Below, in pieces: positions 42,944 through 52,144 of a stretch of DNA of 64,000 nucleotides. The translations under genes were made by a program, and so were the position numbers. The first letter of the stretch is position 1. The number at the start of each line of letters is the position of its first letter. This DNA comes from Streptomyces sp. A0958 (GTDB lineage Bacteria; Actinomycetota; Actinomycetes; Streptomycetales; Streptomycetaceae): NCBI RefSeq assembly GCF_004795035.1, contig NZ_SSBK01000005.1, positions 62,001 through 126,000 on the forward strand, in the 5' to 3' direction. The notes under the pieces were generated by a model that saw only the letters and a program-made list of their open reading frames with translations, made no database searches and was not told where the DNA came from.

Positions 42944-45727
42944 CTATCGGCCGATGTCCCGCGCCTGCCGGTCCAGGGCGAGCCAGACGCGGTCGCGGGT
43001 CACCGGCAGCTCGGTGAAACGGATGCCCGTGGCGTCCCGCAGCGCGTTGGCGAACGCGGGCGCGACCGGGTTGAACGGGCTCTCGCTCATGGACTTGGCG
43101 CCGAGCGGGCCGATCGCGTCGGACGTCTCGGTGAAGTGCACCTCGGTGCGGGGCACGTCCGCGTACTGCGGAAGCCGGTAGCGGCGGAACGCGGCCGTGG
43201 TGACCTCGCCGCGCTCATCGACCCGGACGGTCTCGAAGAGCGTCGCGCCGAGGGCCTGGGCGACCCCGCCCTCGACCTGGCCGCGGCACTGCATCGGGTT
43301 CATGACCTTGCCGGCGTCGGCGGAGTGGACGCTGCGCAGGATGCGGATCTCGCCGGTGCCGGGGTCGACGGCGATGCGGAACCACTGGGCGTTGAAGGCG
43401 ACCGAGCGCGGTGATCCGCCCCAGTGCCCGTCGGCCGCCAGCTCCTCCACCGCGCCGAGGGCGTGCCCCGCCTCGTACAGTTCCTTGAGCGTGACGAGCC
43501 GCCCGGCGCAGTCGACGGACTCGGCGCGCAGTACGCACAGGTGCCGGGCCACTCCCGTGTGGCGGGCGGCCAGGGTGGACAGCCGTTGCGCCAGGGAGGT
43601 CGCGGCGAGCAGGACGGCCTTCCCGGCGACGACCGTGCCGGCGGAGCCGAAGGCGCCGGTGTCGTGGCGGACGACATCCGTGTCGGACTGGCGGATCGCG
43701 ATCCGGTCCGCGGTGGTGTTCAGGGCGCCGGCGGTGATCTGCTTGTGGACGGTGGTGGTGCCGTTGCCGAACTCCGCTGTGCCGACGGCGATGTCGTACG
43801 TACCGTCCGGCAGGAGAGAGACCCGGGCGTCGGCGTAGTGGCCGCCGGGGGGACCGGTGGCGATCATCGCCATGCCGGTGCCCTGGCCGACGAGCCACCC
43901 CTCGGGGGCCTCGTCGGCGCTGCGGTCCTCGGCTATGGCCCTCCGGACCACTGACAGGCACTGGGCGAGGCCGTAGGAGGCGATGTGCAGGTCCTCCTCC
44001 TCGCCGATCGGGCCGACCATGGCATCGCCGGGACCGATGATGTTCTTCTCACGGAAGACCAGGGGGTCCATGCCGAGGCGGCGGGCCAGTTCGTCCATGA
44101 CGGACTCGACGGCGAAGGTGACCTGACCGAGGCCGTAGCCGCGGAAGGCACCCGCCGGCACGACGTTGGTGTAGACGGAGTACGCGTCGACCTTCTTGTG
44201 CGGGGCCCGGTAGACGGCGAAGGACTCGCCGACGCTGTGGAACATCACCGCCGGACCGTGATTGCCGTACGCCCCCGTGTTGGACACCACCCGCATCCGC
44301 AGGGCGGTGAGGGTGCCGTCGGCGCGGGCTCCGGCCTTGACGTCGATGAGGAAGGGGTGGCGGGTGGTGGCACCGTAGAACTGCTCGGCGCGGGTGTACT
44401 CCAGCTTCACCGGCCGCCGCAGCTTCAGCGCGGCGAGGGTGACGATGTCCTCGGTGAGCATCTCCTGCTTCCCGCCGAAGCCGCCGCCGACCCGGCCCGC
44501 GACCACCCGGACCTCGTCCTCGGGCAGGCCGTACAGCGCGCAGAGCGCCCGCCGGGTCAGGAACGGCGTCTGGGTCGACGAGCGCACGGTCAGCCGCTCC
44601 CCGGTGCCGTCCTCCTTCGGCTCGAAGTACGCGACGCAGCCATGGGTTTCCAGGCTGGCGTGCTGCACCCGCTGGGTCCGGAAGGTCTCCTCGTGGACGA
44701 CGTGGGCCTCGGCGAAGCCGTCCTCGACCGAGCCGACCTCGCCGTGCACCTCGCCCGCCACGTTGTTCTCGACCCGGGCGATGCGCGCCTCGGGCCCCTT
44801 GCCGGCGTGGATGACGGGCGCGCCGGGACGCATCGCCGCTTCGGGATCGGTCACGTGGGGCAGTTCCTCGTACGTCACCTCGACACGCCGGCAGCCCTCG
44901 TCGGCGGCCTGTTCGCTGCGAGCCACGACGGCCGCGACCCGCTGGCCCACGTACCGCACGACGTCGTCCAGGACCCGGGTGTCGTCGGGGTCCTCGGTGG
45001 GATGCTCGTGCCGGGCGGAGGAGTACAGCGCCGCCGGCGCGTCCTCGTGGGTGAGGACGGCGACGACGCCCGGTACGAGCAGCGCGGCGGCCGTGTCGAT
45101 GGCGACGATCCGGGCGTGCGGGTGCGGCGAGCGCAGCAGCTTCATGTGCAGCAGGCCCGGCACCTCGACGTCGAAGGTGTAACGGGCGGTCCCGGTCACC
45201 ACCTGCGGCCCGGCCGGAGCGCCGACGTTGCGGCCCACCGCCTGCCCGGCGCAGGGCCGTTCGGTGTGCCGTACGCCCCGGACCGCGTCCTCGATCGCCC
45301 GGTAGCCGGTGCAGCGGCAGAGGTTGCCCTTGAAGGCGCGCGGCAGGTCGTCCAGTTTGCCGTCGTCGTGCGCGGTACCCCGCTCCGCCTCCAGCGCCGC
45401 CGTCGTCATGAGGAACCCGGCGGTGCAGAACCCGCACTGATAGCCCTGTGCGTCGAGGAACTTGCGCTGTACGGGGTGGAGTTCGCCGTCCGCGGAGGCC
45501 AGGCCCTCGACGGTGGTGACCGTACGGCCCTCGGCGCGTGCGGCCGGGTAGAGGCAGCTGTGCACGGGCTCGCCGTCCACGTGGACGGTGCACGCGCCGC
45601 AGTCCCCGGCGTCGCAGCCCTTCTTCACCCCGAACCAGCCCCGCTCGCGCAGGTAGGTCCGCAGGCACTGGCCGGCCCGCGGCTCGGTGTCGGACGCCTT
45701 GCCGTTGACGTGGAGTTCGAAGCTCAC
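42944..45727 (-). CDS. Molybdenum hydroxylase, fused [2Fe-2S]/molybdopterin subunit (xanthine dehydrogenase family)
   Basis: 927 residues from a GTG. A plant-ferredoxin [2Fe-2S] domain (CDAGDCGACTVHVDGEPVHS) and a second helical cluster domain (YQCGFCTAGF, GNLCRCTGYR) fill residues 1-150. The Mo domain follows with GRVGGGFGGKQE and the catalytic-type Glu in GAKSMSESPFNPVAP. The substrate-channel segment reads RVQHASLETHGCVAYF rather than the QEHFYLE of purine dehydrogenases, so an aldehyde or heterocycle is also possible. It overlaps the FAD subunit gene by GTGA. The divergent PucR regulator is the strongest pointer to purine use. Confidence 0.9.
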   Translation of the reverse strand: MSFELHVNGKASDTEPRAGQCLRTYLRERGWFGVKKGCDAGDCGACTVHVDGEPVHSCLYPAARAEGRTVTTVEGLASADGELHPVQRKFLDAQGYQCGFCTAGFLMTTAALEAERGTAHDDGKLDDLPRAFKGNLCRCTGYRAIEDAVRGVRHTERPCAGQAVGRNVGAPAGPQVVTGTARYTFDVEVPGLLHMKLLRSPHPHARIVAIDTAAALLVPGVVAVLTHEDAPAALYSSARHEHPTEDPDDTRVLDDVVRYVGQRVAAVVARSEQAADEGCRRVEVTYEELPHVTDPEAAMRPGAPVIHAGKGPEARIARVENNVAGEVHGEVGSVEDGFAEAHVVHEETFRTQRVQHASLETHGCVAYFEPKEDGTGERLTVRSSTQTPFLTRRALCALYGLPEDEVRVVAGRVGGGFGGKQEMLTEDIVTLAALKLRRPVKLEYTRAEQFYGATTRHPFLIDVKAGARADGTLTALRMRVVSNTGAYGNHGPAVMFHSVGESFAVYRAPHKKVDAYSVYTNVVPAGAFRGYGLGQVTFAVESVMDELARRLGMDPLVFREKNIIGPGDAMVGPIGEEEDLHIASYGLAQCLSVVRRAIAEDRSADEAPEGWLVGQGTGMAMIATGPPGGHYADARVSLLPDGTYDIAVGTAEFGNGTTTVHKQITAGALNTTADRIAIRQSDTDVVRHDTGAFGSAGTVVAGKAVLLAATSLAQRLSTLAARHTGVARHLCVLRAESVDCAGRLVTLKELYEAGHALGAVEELAADGHWGGSPRSVAFNAQWFRIAVDPGTGEIRILRSVHSADAGKVMNPMQCRGQVEGGVAQALGATLFETVRVDERGEVTTAAFRRYRLPQYADVPRTEVHFTETSDAIGPLGAKSMSESPFNPVAPAFANALRDATGIRFTELPVTRDRVWLALDRQARDIGR

Positions 45728-46560
45728 AGCTCGCCCCTCTCGAATGTGTGGGTCAGCTCGCGGCGGACTTCCTCGGCGAGGCGCAGGCCCATGTGCCGGC
45801 GCCACTCGGGCAGTCCGTGGATGTCGTCGAACCACTCGGAGCCGGACACCGCCGAGTCGACCGCCGCCCGCAGCCGCGCGGCCGTCGGCGGAAGCGGGAA
45901 CCAGAACCGGAAGGGCCGGGTCGTGGCCGCGGTCACCGTCACCGCCAGCGAGCCGTCCACCGGGTCGAGTGTGCCGATGACCAGCGCGCCCGACCGGCCC
46001 AGCCCGTAGAGCGACGCCTGCCGGAAGGCCGTACGGCACTCCAGTGCCCGGCCGGGCAGTGTCACCGAACGCAGCAACTCGCCGGCCGCGAGGTCCTTCA
46101 CGCCCGCGCCCCGGACGAAGTCGGCCACCTTCACCTCGCGCGCGGAGCCGTCCTGCGCCTGGAGGAGGCAGCTGCCGTCGAGCGCGGCGGTCAGCGAGAT
46201 CATCGGGCCGGCCGGGAGGCCGTTGCACAGGTTCCCGCCGACGGTCGCCATGTTCCAGATCTTGAACGAGGCGAGGAAGGCCCGGCAGCACTGCTCGAAG
46301 AGCGGGGCCGCCGGCGCCCGGAGAGAGCCCCGCCCGAAGCGGGACAGCTGGGCGATCGTGCAGGTCGCGGCGATCTCCAGCGAGCCGTCCGCGTGACGGG
46401 TGAGCGGCTCCCAGCCCAGCCGGCTCAGGTCGATCAGCCGCCGCAGCTGCGGCTGAGGCTCGGAGAACAGGTACGTACCGCCTCCGAGCCATGCGTCGCC
46501 CGCCCGCCACGGCTCGCGCAGACGCGCGTCCCTCACGTCGGTGATCGTGTGCAGATCCAT
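45724..46560 (-). CDS. Molybdenum hydroxylase FAD-binding subunit
   Basis: 278 residues from an ATG. The FAD-binding motifs are AWLGGGTYLFSEPQPQLRRL (residues 22-41) and ATVGGNLCNGLPAGPMISLT (about 105-124), followed by the CO-dehydrogenase flavoprotein C-terminal domain. It transfers electrons from the iron-sulfur clusters to NAD or another acceptor. It is the first gene of the operon; its stop overlaps the start of the fused Mo subunit. Confidence 0.92.
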   Translation of the reverse strand: MDLHTITDVRDARLREPWRAGDAWLGGGTYLFSEPQPQLRRLIDLSRLGWEPLTRHADGSLEIAATCTIAQLSRFGRGSLRAPAAPLFEQCCRAFLASFKIWNMATVGGNLCNGLPAGPMISLTAALDGSCLLQAQDGSAREVKVADFVRGAGVKDLAAGELLRSVTLPGRALECRTAFRQASLYGLGRSGALVIGTLDPVDGSLAVTVTAATTRPFRFWFPLPPTAARLRAAVDSAVSGSEWFDDIHGLPEWRRHMGLRLAEEVRRELTHTFERGEL

Positions 46561-46706
46561 CCCGTCCCAGCCTTCCGACCGATGCCTTGAGGTCAGTGAA
46601 GCCCGCGCGGGCCCCGGGCACGACTGGATGGGAATCCGGAAAACACCCCCCCTCCGGGCACCTCCGGCTGGATGATCAACCAAGAGCTGTTTTACGTCTC
46701 CAACTG

Positions 46707-46721
46707 TGCATCTACGATGCA
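46707..46721. promoter_or_regulatory. Palindrome TGCATCTACGATGCA between hydroxylase operon and PucR gene
   Basis: Arms TGCATC and GATGCA are perfect around TAC. It is centred 72 bases before the PucR ATG and about 155 bases before the FAD-subunit start. It is a plausible PucR operator. Confidence 0.5.
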
Positions 46722-46786
46722 GTGACTCGTATTCGCCTCGTGAATGCGAGTGCGGGCCCGTCCCGTGACCGCGCAAGGAGTCTCGT

Positions 46787-48316
46787 ATGCACGTCGACCA
46801 CCTCCTCCGGCTCGACCGGTTGGACCTGTCCCTCGTCTGGGGCGACGAGACGCTGCTCGGTCAGGAGATCGCCGGGGTCACCGCGACCGATCTGGAGGAC
46901 CCGGCGCGCTTCCTCCAGCCGGGCGAGGTCGTGCTGAGCGGACTCGTGTGGTGGAACCGGAGCGGCGGACCGGCCAGGACGAACCGTTTCGTGTCGGCCC
47001 TGCGGGAGGCCGGTGCCGTGGCGCTGCTGGCCGGCGAGGAGACCCACGGGGAGGTGCCGCGCGAACTGGTCGACGCCTGCCGCAGGCACCGCGTCGCCCT
47101 CATCGCCGTACCCCCGCAGACCAGCTTCCGGGCCGTCACCGAGGCCGTCTACCTGCGGCAGTGGGGCGAGCTCAGCGGCGGCCCCGCCAGCCACCACGCC
47201 TTGCCGGAGAACGTCCGCCAGGACCTCGACCGCGCGCTGGAGAACGGAGCGGCGGCAGGCGAACTGCTCGACCGGGCCTTCGCCCACCTCGGGACGCCCG
47301 ACTGCCATCTGCTCACCGGCAGCGGCCGGACCGTCGCCCGCACCGGCGGCGCCGCTCCGCTCCCCGCCCGGCGGGCCGTTGAGGCCCTGCGCGGCGGGCG
47401 GGGCACGACCGTGCGGGTCGAGTCCGAGGGCACGGTCTTCGACACCTGGTACCTGCACCTCCCCGAGGAGGGCCAGGTGCCGCCGAGGGTCCTGGAGGAG
47501 ATATCCGGACTCCTCGGCCGACACCGGCGCCGCCAGGACCGCTACCGCGCGGCCCGCGGACCGGCGGCCGGCCGCCTCGTGGAGGCCGCCGGCGCCCTGC
47601 GCACCGACACCGGCCGGCTGCGCGGCGCGCTGGAGTCCTGCGGACTGGCCGGCCGAACCGCGTACACAGTGGTCACCGCGGTGCTGGAGCCGCACGGGGA
47701 CACCGGCGGGGAGGGCGTCGCCGCGCTCACCGAGGCCCTGAGCCACCTGCCGCACGTCGCCTTCGCCGTCGCCCAGGGCGTCGGCGGCGAGTCGACAGCG
47801 GTCGTCGCCCACGAGGAGGGCACGACGCCCGACGTGGGGGAGCGGCTGCGCGAGGTGTGGCCCCTGATCCAGGACCGCTGCCCGGAGAGCACCTGGTGCG
47901 TCGGCCTGAGCACACCGGTCGCCACGCCCGCCGAGCTGAACACCGCACTGGGACAGGCGCGTTACGCCCTTGCGGCGGCCCGCGGCCCGGCCCTGTCGCC
48001 CCTGCCGGTCGCCGACCTGCGTGAACTCGACGAGCTGGCCCTGCTGTTGGCCGGCGTCCCGGCCGATGTGCGGGAGGTCTACCGTGAGACGGTCCTCGGT
48101 CCGCTGCTGAAGGGCGGAGCCAGGTCGGGCGCGATGCTCCTGGAGACCCTGGAGGTCTTCCTCGCGCGCGACTGCTCCTGGGCGAGGACGGCGGAGGCCC
48201 TGCACGTCCACGTCAACACGGTCCACTACCGCGTCCAGCGCATCGAGATCCTCACCGGCCGCGACCTGTCCCGCCTCGACCACCGGGTCGACCTGCGCGC
48301 CGCACTGCTCTGCTGA
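46787..48316 (+). CDS. PucR-family transcriptional regulator
   Basis: 509 residues. The N-terminal PucR sensing domain is at residues 1-130 (GVTATDLEDPARFLQPGEVV). The C-terminal helix-turn-helix of the PucR/CdaR type is near residues 455-500 (LETLEVFLARDCSWARTAEA, HVHVNTVHYRVQRIEILTGR). It is divergent from the molybdenum hydroxylase operon and probably activates it in response to a purine or related heterocycle. The family includes regulators of purine, proline and polyamine use, so the ligand is uncertain. Confidence 0.88.
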   Translation: MHVDHLLRLDRLDLSLVWGDETLLGQEIAGVTATDLEDPARFLQPGEVVLSGLVWWNRSGGPARTNRFVSALREAGAVALLAGEETHGEVPRELVDACRRHRVALIAVPPQTSFRAVTEAVYLRQWGELSGGPASHHALPENVRQDLDRALENGAAAGELLDRAFAHLGTPDCHLLTGSGRTVARTGGAAPLPARRAVEALRGGRGTTVRVESEGTVFDTWYLHLPEEGQVPPRVLEEISGLLGRHRRRQDRYRAARGPAAGRLVEAAGALRTDTGRLRGALESCGLAGRTAYTVVTAVLEPHGDTGGEGVAALTEALSHLPHVAFAVAQGVGGESTAVVAHEEGTTPDVGERLREVWPLIQDRCPESTWCVGLSTPVATPAELNTALGQARYALAAARGPALSPLPVADLRELDELALLLAGVPADVREVYRETVLGPLLKGGARSGAMLLETLEVFLARDCSWARTAEALHVHVNTVHYRVQRIEILTGRDLSRLDHRVDLRAALLC

Positions 48317-48439
48317 CGGCCCGCCCGCCCCGCCCCGTGACTCGCAGGGCCGGCCGGACATCGGCTGCAACTTCCGCGTCGACCGGGACGGCCGCATCGT
48401 CGTGGGCGGTCCAGCAGGAACGAGTGCACCGGGCTCCCG

Positions 48440-49422
48440 TCAGGAACGGGGGCCGGGCGCACCGTCGTCCGGCCAGGGGTCGGCCCGGCGGCCCAGAACG
48501 GGCAGGGCCAGGGCGACTCCCGTACGTTCCGCCGCGCGGGTCAGGAAGTCCATCGTGGCCGGGAAGTCGTCGAGGAACGCGCGGAACGGCCGCAGGGGCC
48601 GGTCGAGGGGGCGGAAGAAGTCGTCCCAGTGGATGGGGACGACCCGCCGGGCCCCCGTGGCGGTGACCAGCCGCTGCCAGTACTCCTCCCGGAACGCCTC
48701 GTCCTGATGACCGAGCGCGCCGATCCCCAGATACACGGTCTGCGCGTGGTGGCCGTCGAGGGCGCCGGGGAGGCTGTGGGCGCTGGCGTGGATCAGGAGT
48801 TCACGGGTGCCGTGGCGGACGTGCAGGGTGTAGCAGTCGCCGGTCCGGTAGTCGGTGGCCCGGACCGGAGGCCGTAGCGGCCGGTCGATGCGGCCGGGGG
48901 CGATGTCGCCCGGGCTGTGCCGGGCGGGCAGGGCGGTGAGCGTGAAGCGCCCGACCGTGAACGGCACGCCGACGGGCGCCAGTTGGAAAAGGTCGTCGGG
49001 GAAGCCCTGCCCCGGGCGATGTTGCGGGTGGACGGGGAGCCGATGAGCCGGGCCCCCGTGGCGGCGGCCACCTGGGGGGAGTCCAACGCGTGGTCGTAGT
49101 GCGAGTGGACCACGAACACGGCGTCCAGCCGGTCGATACCACCCAGGCGCAGACCCGCCGCGATGCGTGAGGGGTCGGGGCGCAGCCGGCCCAGGCGCAT
49201 CCGCAGGAGGCCCGGGCGGCCGAAGAACCCGTCCGTGAGGATCGCGGTGTCCCCGTCGTCCAGCAGGATCGTGGACACACCCAGGAACACGGCGCGCGGT
49301 GCTCCCGGCCGGGGCGGCGCCGAAGGCTCGAACAGGTGGGCCCACGGGGCGATTCCGGGTGCGCGCAGGCCCCGCAGCACGGCCGTCGCACGCGGGCCAC
49401 GGCGTCCGGTGTCGGTGTCCAT
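48440..49422 (-). pseudogene. Metallo-beta-lactamase-fold hydrolase, frameshifted
   Basis: From the ATG at 49422 the product reads MDTDTGRRGPRATAVLRG, then FLGVSTILLDDGDTAILTDG and the zinc motif FVVHSHYDHALDSPQVAAAT (HxHxDH-like). After GSPSTRNIARG the frame is lost and continues as FPDDLFQLAPVGVPFTVGRF, then TALPARHSPG, YLGIGALGHQDEAFREEYWQ and VPIHWDDFF to the stop at 48440. The break coincides with a CCCC run at 49010-49013: one more C would restore a protein of about 327 residues, the family's usual length. This is either a recent pseudogene or a sequencing error. Confidence 0.85.
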
Positions 49423-49634
49423 GCGGTGTCCTCGCTCCAGGAGGCGTACGGGCAGCCTCCATGATGCCTCGCGCACGCGCCCTCGGTCACCACCATTGCC
49501 GACGGCAACGCACCTCGCTATGTTAATCAGAAATCACATCTGCGTGACAAGATCCACAGCGCGTCGATCGCGCAAACAGCAAGTCTGAGAAGGCGCCTGG
49601 AACTGTCTGGTCCCTCACGGAAGCAGGTAAGTCA

Positions 49635-50834
49635 ATGGAAAATCTCAGCAGGCGAAAGCTACTGACGCTCGGTGCCGCACTCGGCCTCGCGGGCGTGGCG
49701 GACCCGGCCCGGGCGTGGGCGTCCTCGGGCCCGGCGACGGCGGCCGACGCCGGGACCGGCCCGCGGTGGATCTGGGACGACACGGCGGACCCTCTGATGG
49801 TGTCGATGCTGGAGAACGGCCACGTGCCCGCGATCAACACCGCGTGGGCGTCGTGGGTGAACAACAACGACCCGCTGCCCACCGGGCTGCCCGCCCAGTT
49901 CAGCGCCTACCTGCGACAGGTCAACCGGCTGCCCTCCTGGGCCGACCAGACCAAGCTGGACCGCGCCGCCGACTTCAACCGGCGCAAGGACACGTACCTG
50001 TTCATGCTGTACGGCCTCGGCAGCGGCATCATGAGCACCGTGATCCCGCGCGAGGCCAGGAGCGTCTACTGGTCGGCGGGCGGCACCAACATGCAGGACC
50101 GGGCGGCCAAGACGTTCACGTTCGGCTACGACCTGTCCCAGTTGGGGGCCTTCCGGCCGCAGGGGCAGTTCGTCGTCACCGCCAACAAGACCCGCGTGGT
50201 GCACGCGGCGGTGCGCCACCTGCTGCCGCAGTCGCCGCACTGGCGGGCCGTCGCCGACGAGTCCGTCCCGATCAGCGCCGCCGACATCCTGGTCACCTTC
50301 CACAGCCTGGGCACCTATGTGCACCGGAAGCTGCTCGACTGGAAGGTGCCCTTCTCGGCGGCGGACCAGGAGGCGTTCCTGCACTCGTGGCAGGTCGCCA
50401 TCCACCTGCTCGGCGTGCCGGACGAGTACATACCCCAGACCTGGGCGGCGGCGGAGGCGCAGTCGGCGCAGGTGCTGACCCCGATCCTCACGCCGACGAC
50501 CGAGGGCATCGCACTGGCCGAGGAACTGCTCGGCCTGACCGCGCAGATCGACCTCGGCGTCACGCGCGGGTTCATGAACGAGTTCGTGCGCTACGTCCTC
50601 AGCGACGCGGTCGGCGACTGGCTGGGGCTGAAGCGTGACTACGTGTCGGCCGCCCTGGTCCGCACCGCGTGGCCGGCGTACATCCTGTTCCGTGAAGGGC
50701 TTTCGCCCATCATGCCGGGAACGTTCTACGCGATCGACCAGATGGTGCGCGGACTTGCGATGCTCTTCCTCAACAAGGGCTCATCAGGCGCCACCACGCC
50801 CATCACCATCCCCACCGGGAACAGGGCGGCCTGA
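49635..50834 (+). CDS. lcp: Latex-clearing-protein-like heme oxygenase (DUF2236), Tat-exported
   Basis: 399 residues. The signal sequence SRRKLLTLGAALGLAGVADP carries the twin Arg of Tat substrates, so it folds before secretion. The DUF2236/MpaB-type core holds NKTRVVHAAVRHLLPQSPHW near residue 188, which matches the conserved Arg/Thr/His region binding heme b in Lcp rubber oxygenases, and ILVTFHSLGTYVHRKLLDW. Lcp cleaves cis-1,4-polyisoprene double bonds to oligo-isoprenoid aldehyde-ketones. Length and Tat signal match Streptomyces Lcp. A bidirectional hairpin follows. Polyisoprene as substrate is an inference; other DUF2236 oxygenases exist. Confidence 0.75.
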   Translation: MENLSRRKLLTLGAALGLAGVADPARAWASSGPATAADAGTGPRWIWDDTADPLMVSMLENGHVPAINTAWASWVNNNDPLPTGLPAQFSAYLRQVNRLPSWADQTKLDRAADFNRRKDTYLFMLYGLGSGIMSTVIPREARSVYWSAGGTNMQDRAAKTFTFGYDLSQLGAFRPQGQFVVTANKTRVVHAAVRHLLPQSPHWRAVADESVPISAADILVTFHSLGTYVHRKLLDWKVPFSAADQEAFLHSWQVAIHLLGVPDEYIPQTWAAAEAQSAQVLTPILTPTTEGIALAEELLGLTAQIDLGVTRGFMNEFVRYVLSDAVGDWLGLKRDYVSAALVRTAWPAYILFREGLSPIMPGTFYAIDQMVRGLAMLFLNKGSSGATTPITIPTGNRAA

Positions 50835-50846
50835 GCGTACCGATCC

Positions 50847-50876
50847 CTCTGTGCCCGCCCCGGGGCGGGCACAGAG
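50847..50876. terminator. Bidirectional hairpin between lcp and the tandem TetR gene
   Basis: CTCTGTGCCCGCCCC is followed directly by its exact complement, a perfect 30-base palindrome between convergent genes. Confidence 0.85.
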
Positions 50877-50897
50877 AACCCGGACGGGAGCCGACGT

Positions 50898-52094
50898 TCA
50901 GAGGCCCAGCGCGCTCACGACCAGCGCGGTCACCATCTCACGGTGACGCCGGCTGTCCCGCCACCGCAGTCCGCGTCCCGCCTCGACCGCCACGCCGAAC
51001 CCCGCGTGCACCAGCACCCGGGCCTGGCGCGGGTCCAGCTCCGGGCGGACCAGCCTCAACTGCTGTTCCCACACGGCGATGTGCTCCCGCTGGGCCAGGG
51101 CCAGGGGCCGCCGCAGATCGGCCGGCAGACCGGCGACCTCCGCCTCGGCGACGCTGTTGAGTGCGGTGTGCTCGAAGCTGTAGGCCACGTACGTCGCCGC
51201 CAGCGCGACGATGGCCTCGTGCGGGCCCGCCACCCCGTTCAGGCTCTGCTCCACACCCTGGGCCAGCAGCCCCGCCGCCTGGAGACACGCCGCCGCCAGG
51301 ATGTCGATCTTGCCGGGGTAGTGGCGGTAGAGCGCGGACGGGGTCAGCCCCACCGCCCGCGCGATCTGCCCGTTCGTGACACTGGCGAAGCCGTCCCGGG
51401 CGAACAGCGGCACGGAGGCGGCGAGGATCTGCGCGCGCCGGGTTCGCGGCACCGGCTGGGCGGGCAGCTCGACGGGGTGCGCGGCGGGCCGGTCCGCCGA
51501 GGGATCGCAGGCGGCCACGTCCAGCGCGGACGCCAGCAACAGGTCCTCGGCCCTGCGCTGCGCGATGGAGGTGTGGTGCATCGTGATGGAGGCGATGGCA
51601 CCGAGGGCGGCCATGGCCCGCAGGCGGTCGTCGGGCAGCGGGTGCTCGCGCCGCACCGCTTCGTCCACCCGCTCGACCAGGCGGCCGAACTTCGCCGCGA
51701 GACGCCGCCGGTCCTCGCGGCTGAGGTAGCGGGCCTCCCAGCGGTACACACCGCCCGACGCGCGATGCGTGACGGTGATCCGGGAGAGCGGCAGCAGCAC
51801 GTCGGTCAGGGGCGCGCCGGGCGGCACCTGGTCCAGCGCGGCGACCAGCCCGTCCACCATGACGTCGGCGCACTCGGCGAACAGGGCGTACTTGTTCGGG
51901 AAGTGCCGGTAGAGGGCGGCGGCGGTGATACCCACCCCGGCGGCGACCTCTTCCATGGACGCCGTGTGGTAGCCGCGCTCGCTGAAGACCCGCCCGGCCG
52001 CCTGGAGGATCAGCTGCCTGCGGTTACGGGGCCGGGACGCCGCCGTCCGGTCGCCGGTCGCGGCCCGGCGGGCGGATCGAGGGGCTGGGACCAT
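50898..52094 (-). CDS. Tandem TetR regulator with two complete TetR units
   Basis: 398 residues, twice the usual TetR length. The first helix-turn-helix is ILQAAGRVFSERGYHTASME with VGITAAALYRHFPNKYALF (residues 29-75). The second is ILAASVPLFARDGFASVTNG with VGLTPSALYRHYPGKIDIL (about 221-267). Each is followed by its own ligand-binding helices. One chain could act as a built-in dimer on DNA. It converges on lcp and lies downstream of the alcohol dehydrogenase operon on the same strand. Related tandem regulators are often near acyl-CoA metabolism genes. Confidence 0.88.
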   Translation of the reverse strand: MVPAPRSARRAATGDRTAASRPRNRRQLILQAAGRVFSERGYHTASMEEVAAGVGITAAALYRHFPNKYALFAECADVMVDGLVAALDQVPPGAPLTDVLLPLSRITVTHRASGGVYRWEARYLSREDRRRLAAKFGRLVERVDEAVRREHPLPDDRLRAMAALGAIASITMHHTSIAQRRAEDLLLASALDVAACDPSADRPAAHPVELPAQPVPRTRRAQILAASVPLFARDGFASVTNGQIARAVGLTPSALYRHYPGKIDILAAACLQAAGLLAQGVEQSLNGVAGPHEAIVALAATYVAYSFEHTALNSVAEAEVAGLPADLRRPLALAQREHIAVWEQQLRLVRPELDPRQARVLVHAGFGVAVEAGRGLRWRDSRRHREMVTALVVSALGL

Positions 52095-52144
52095 GCGGAT
52101 CAGTCAATCACACAGGGTCAGCAGGCCGGCCCGCCGTTGTCGCC

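Noticed and set aside
42944..46621. A 1225-residue single protein covering the whole molybdenum hydroxylase operon
   Set aside because: The N-terminal 298 codons are the FAD-subunit gene read in the wrong frame; the GTG at 45727 with a GTGA overlap is the natural start of the fused subunit.
48317..48439. Coding remnant reading DIGCNFRVDRDGRIVVGGPA
   Set aside because: Too short to assign and without a start or recognisable family; possibly chance.
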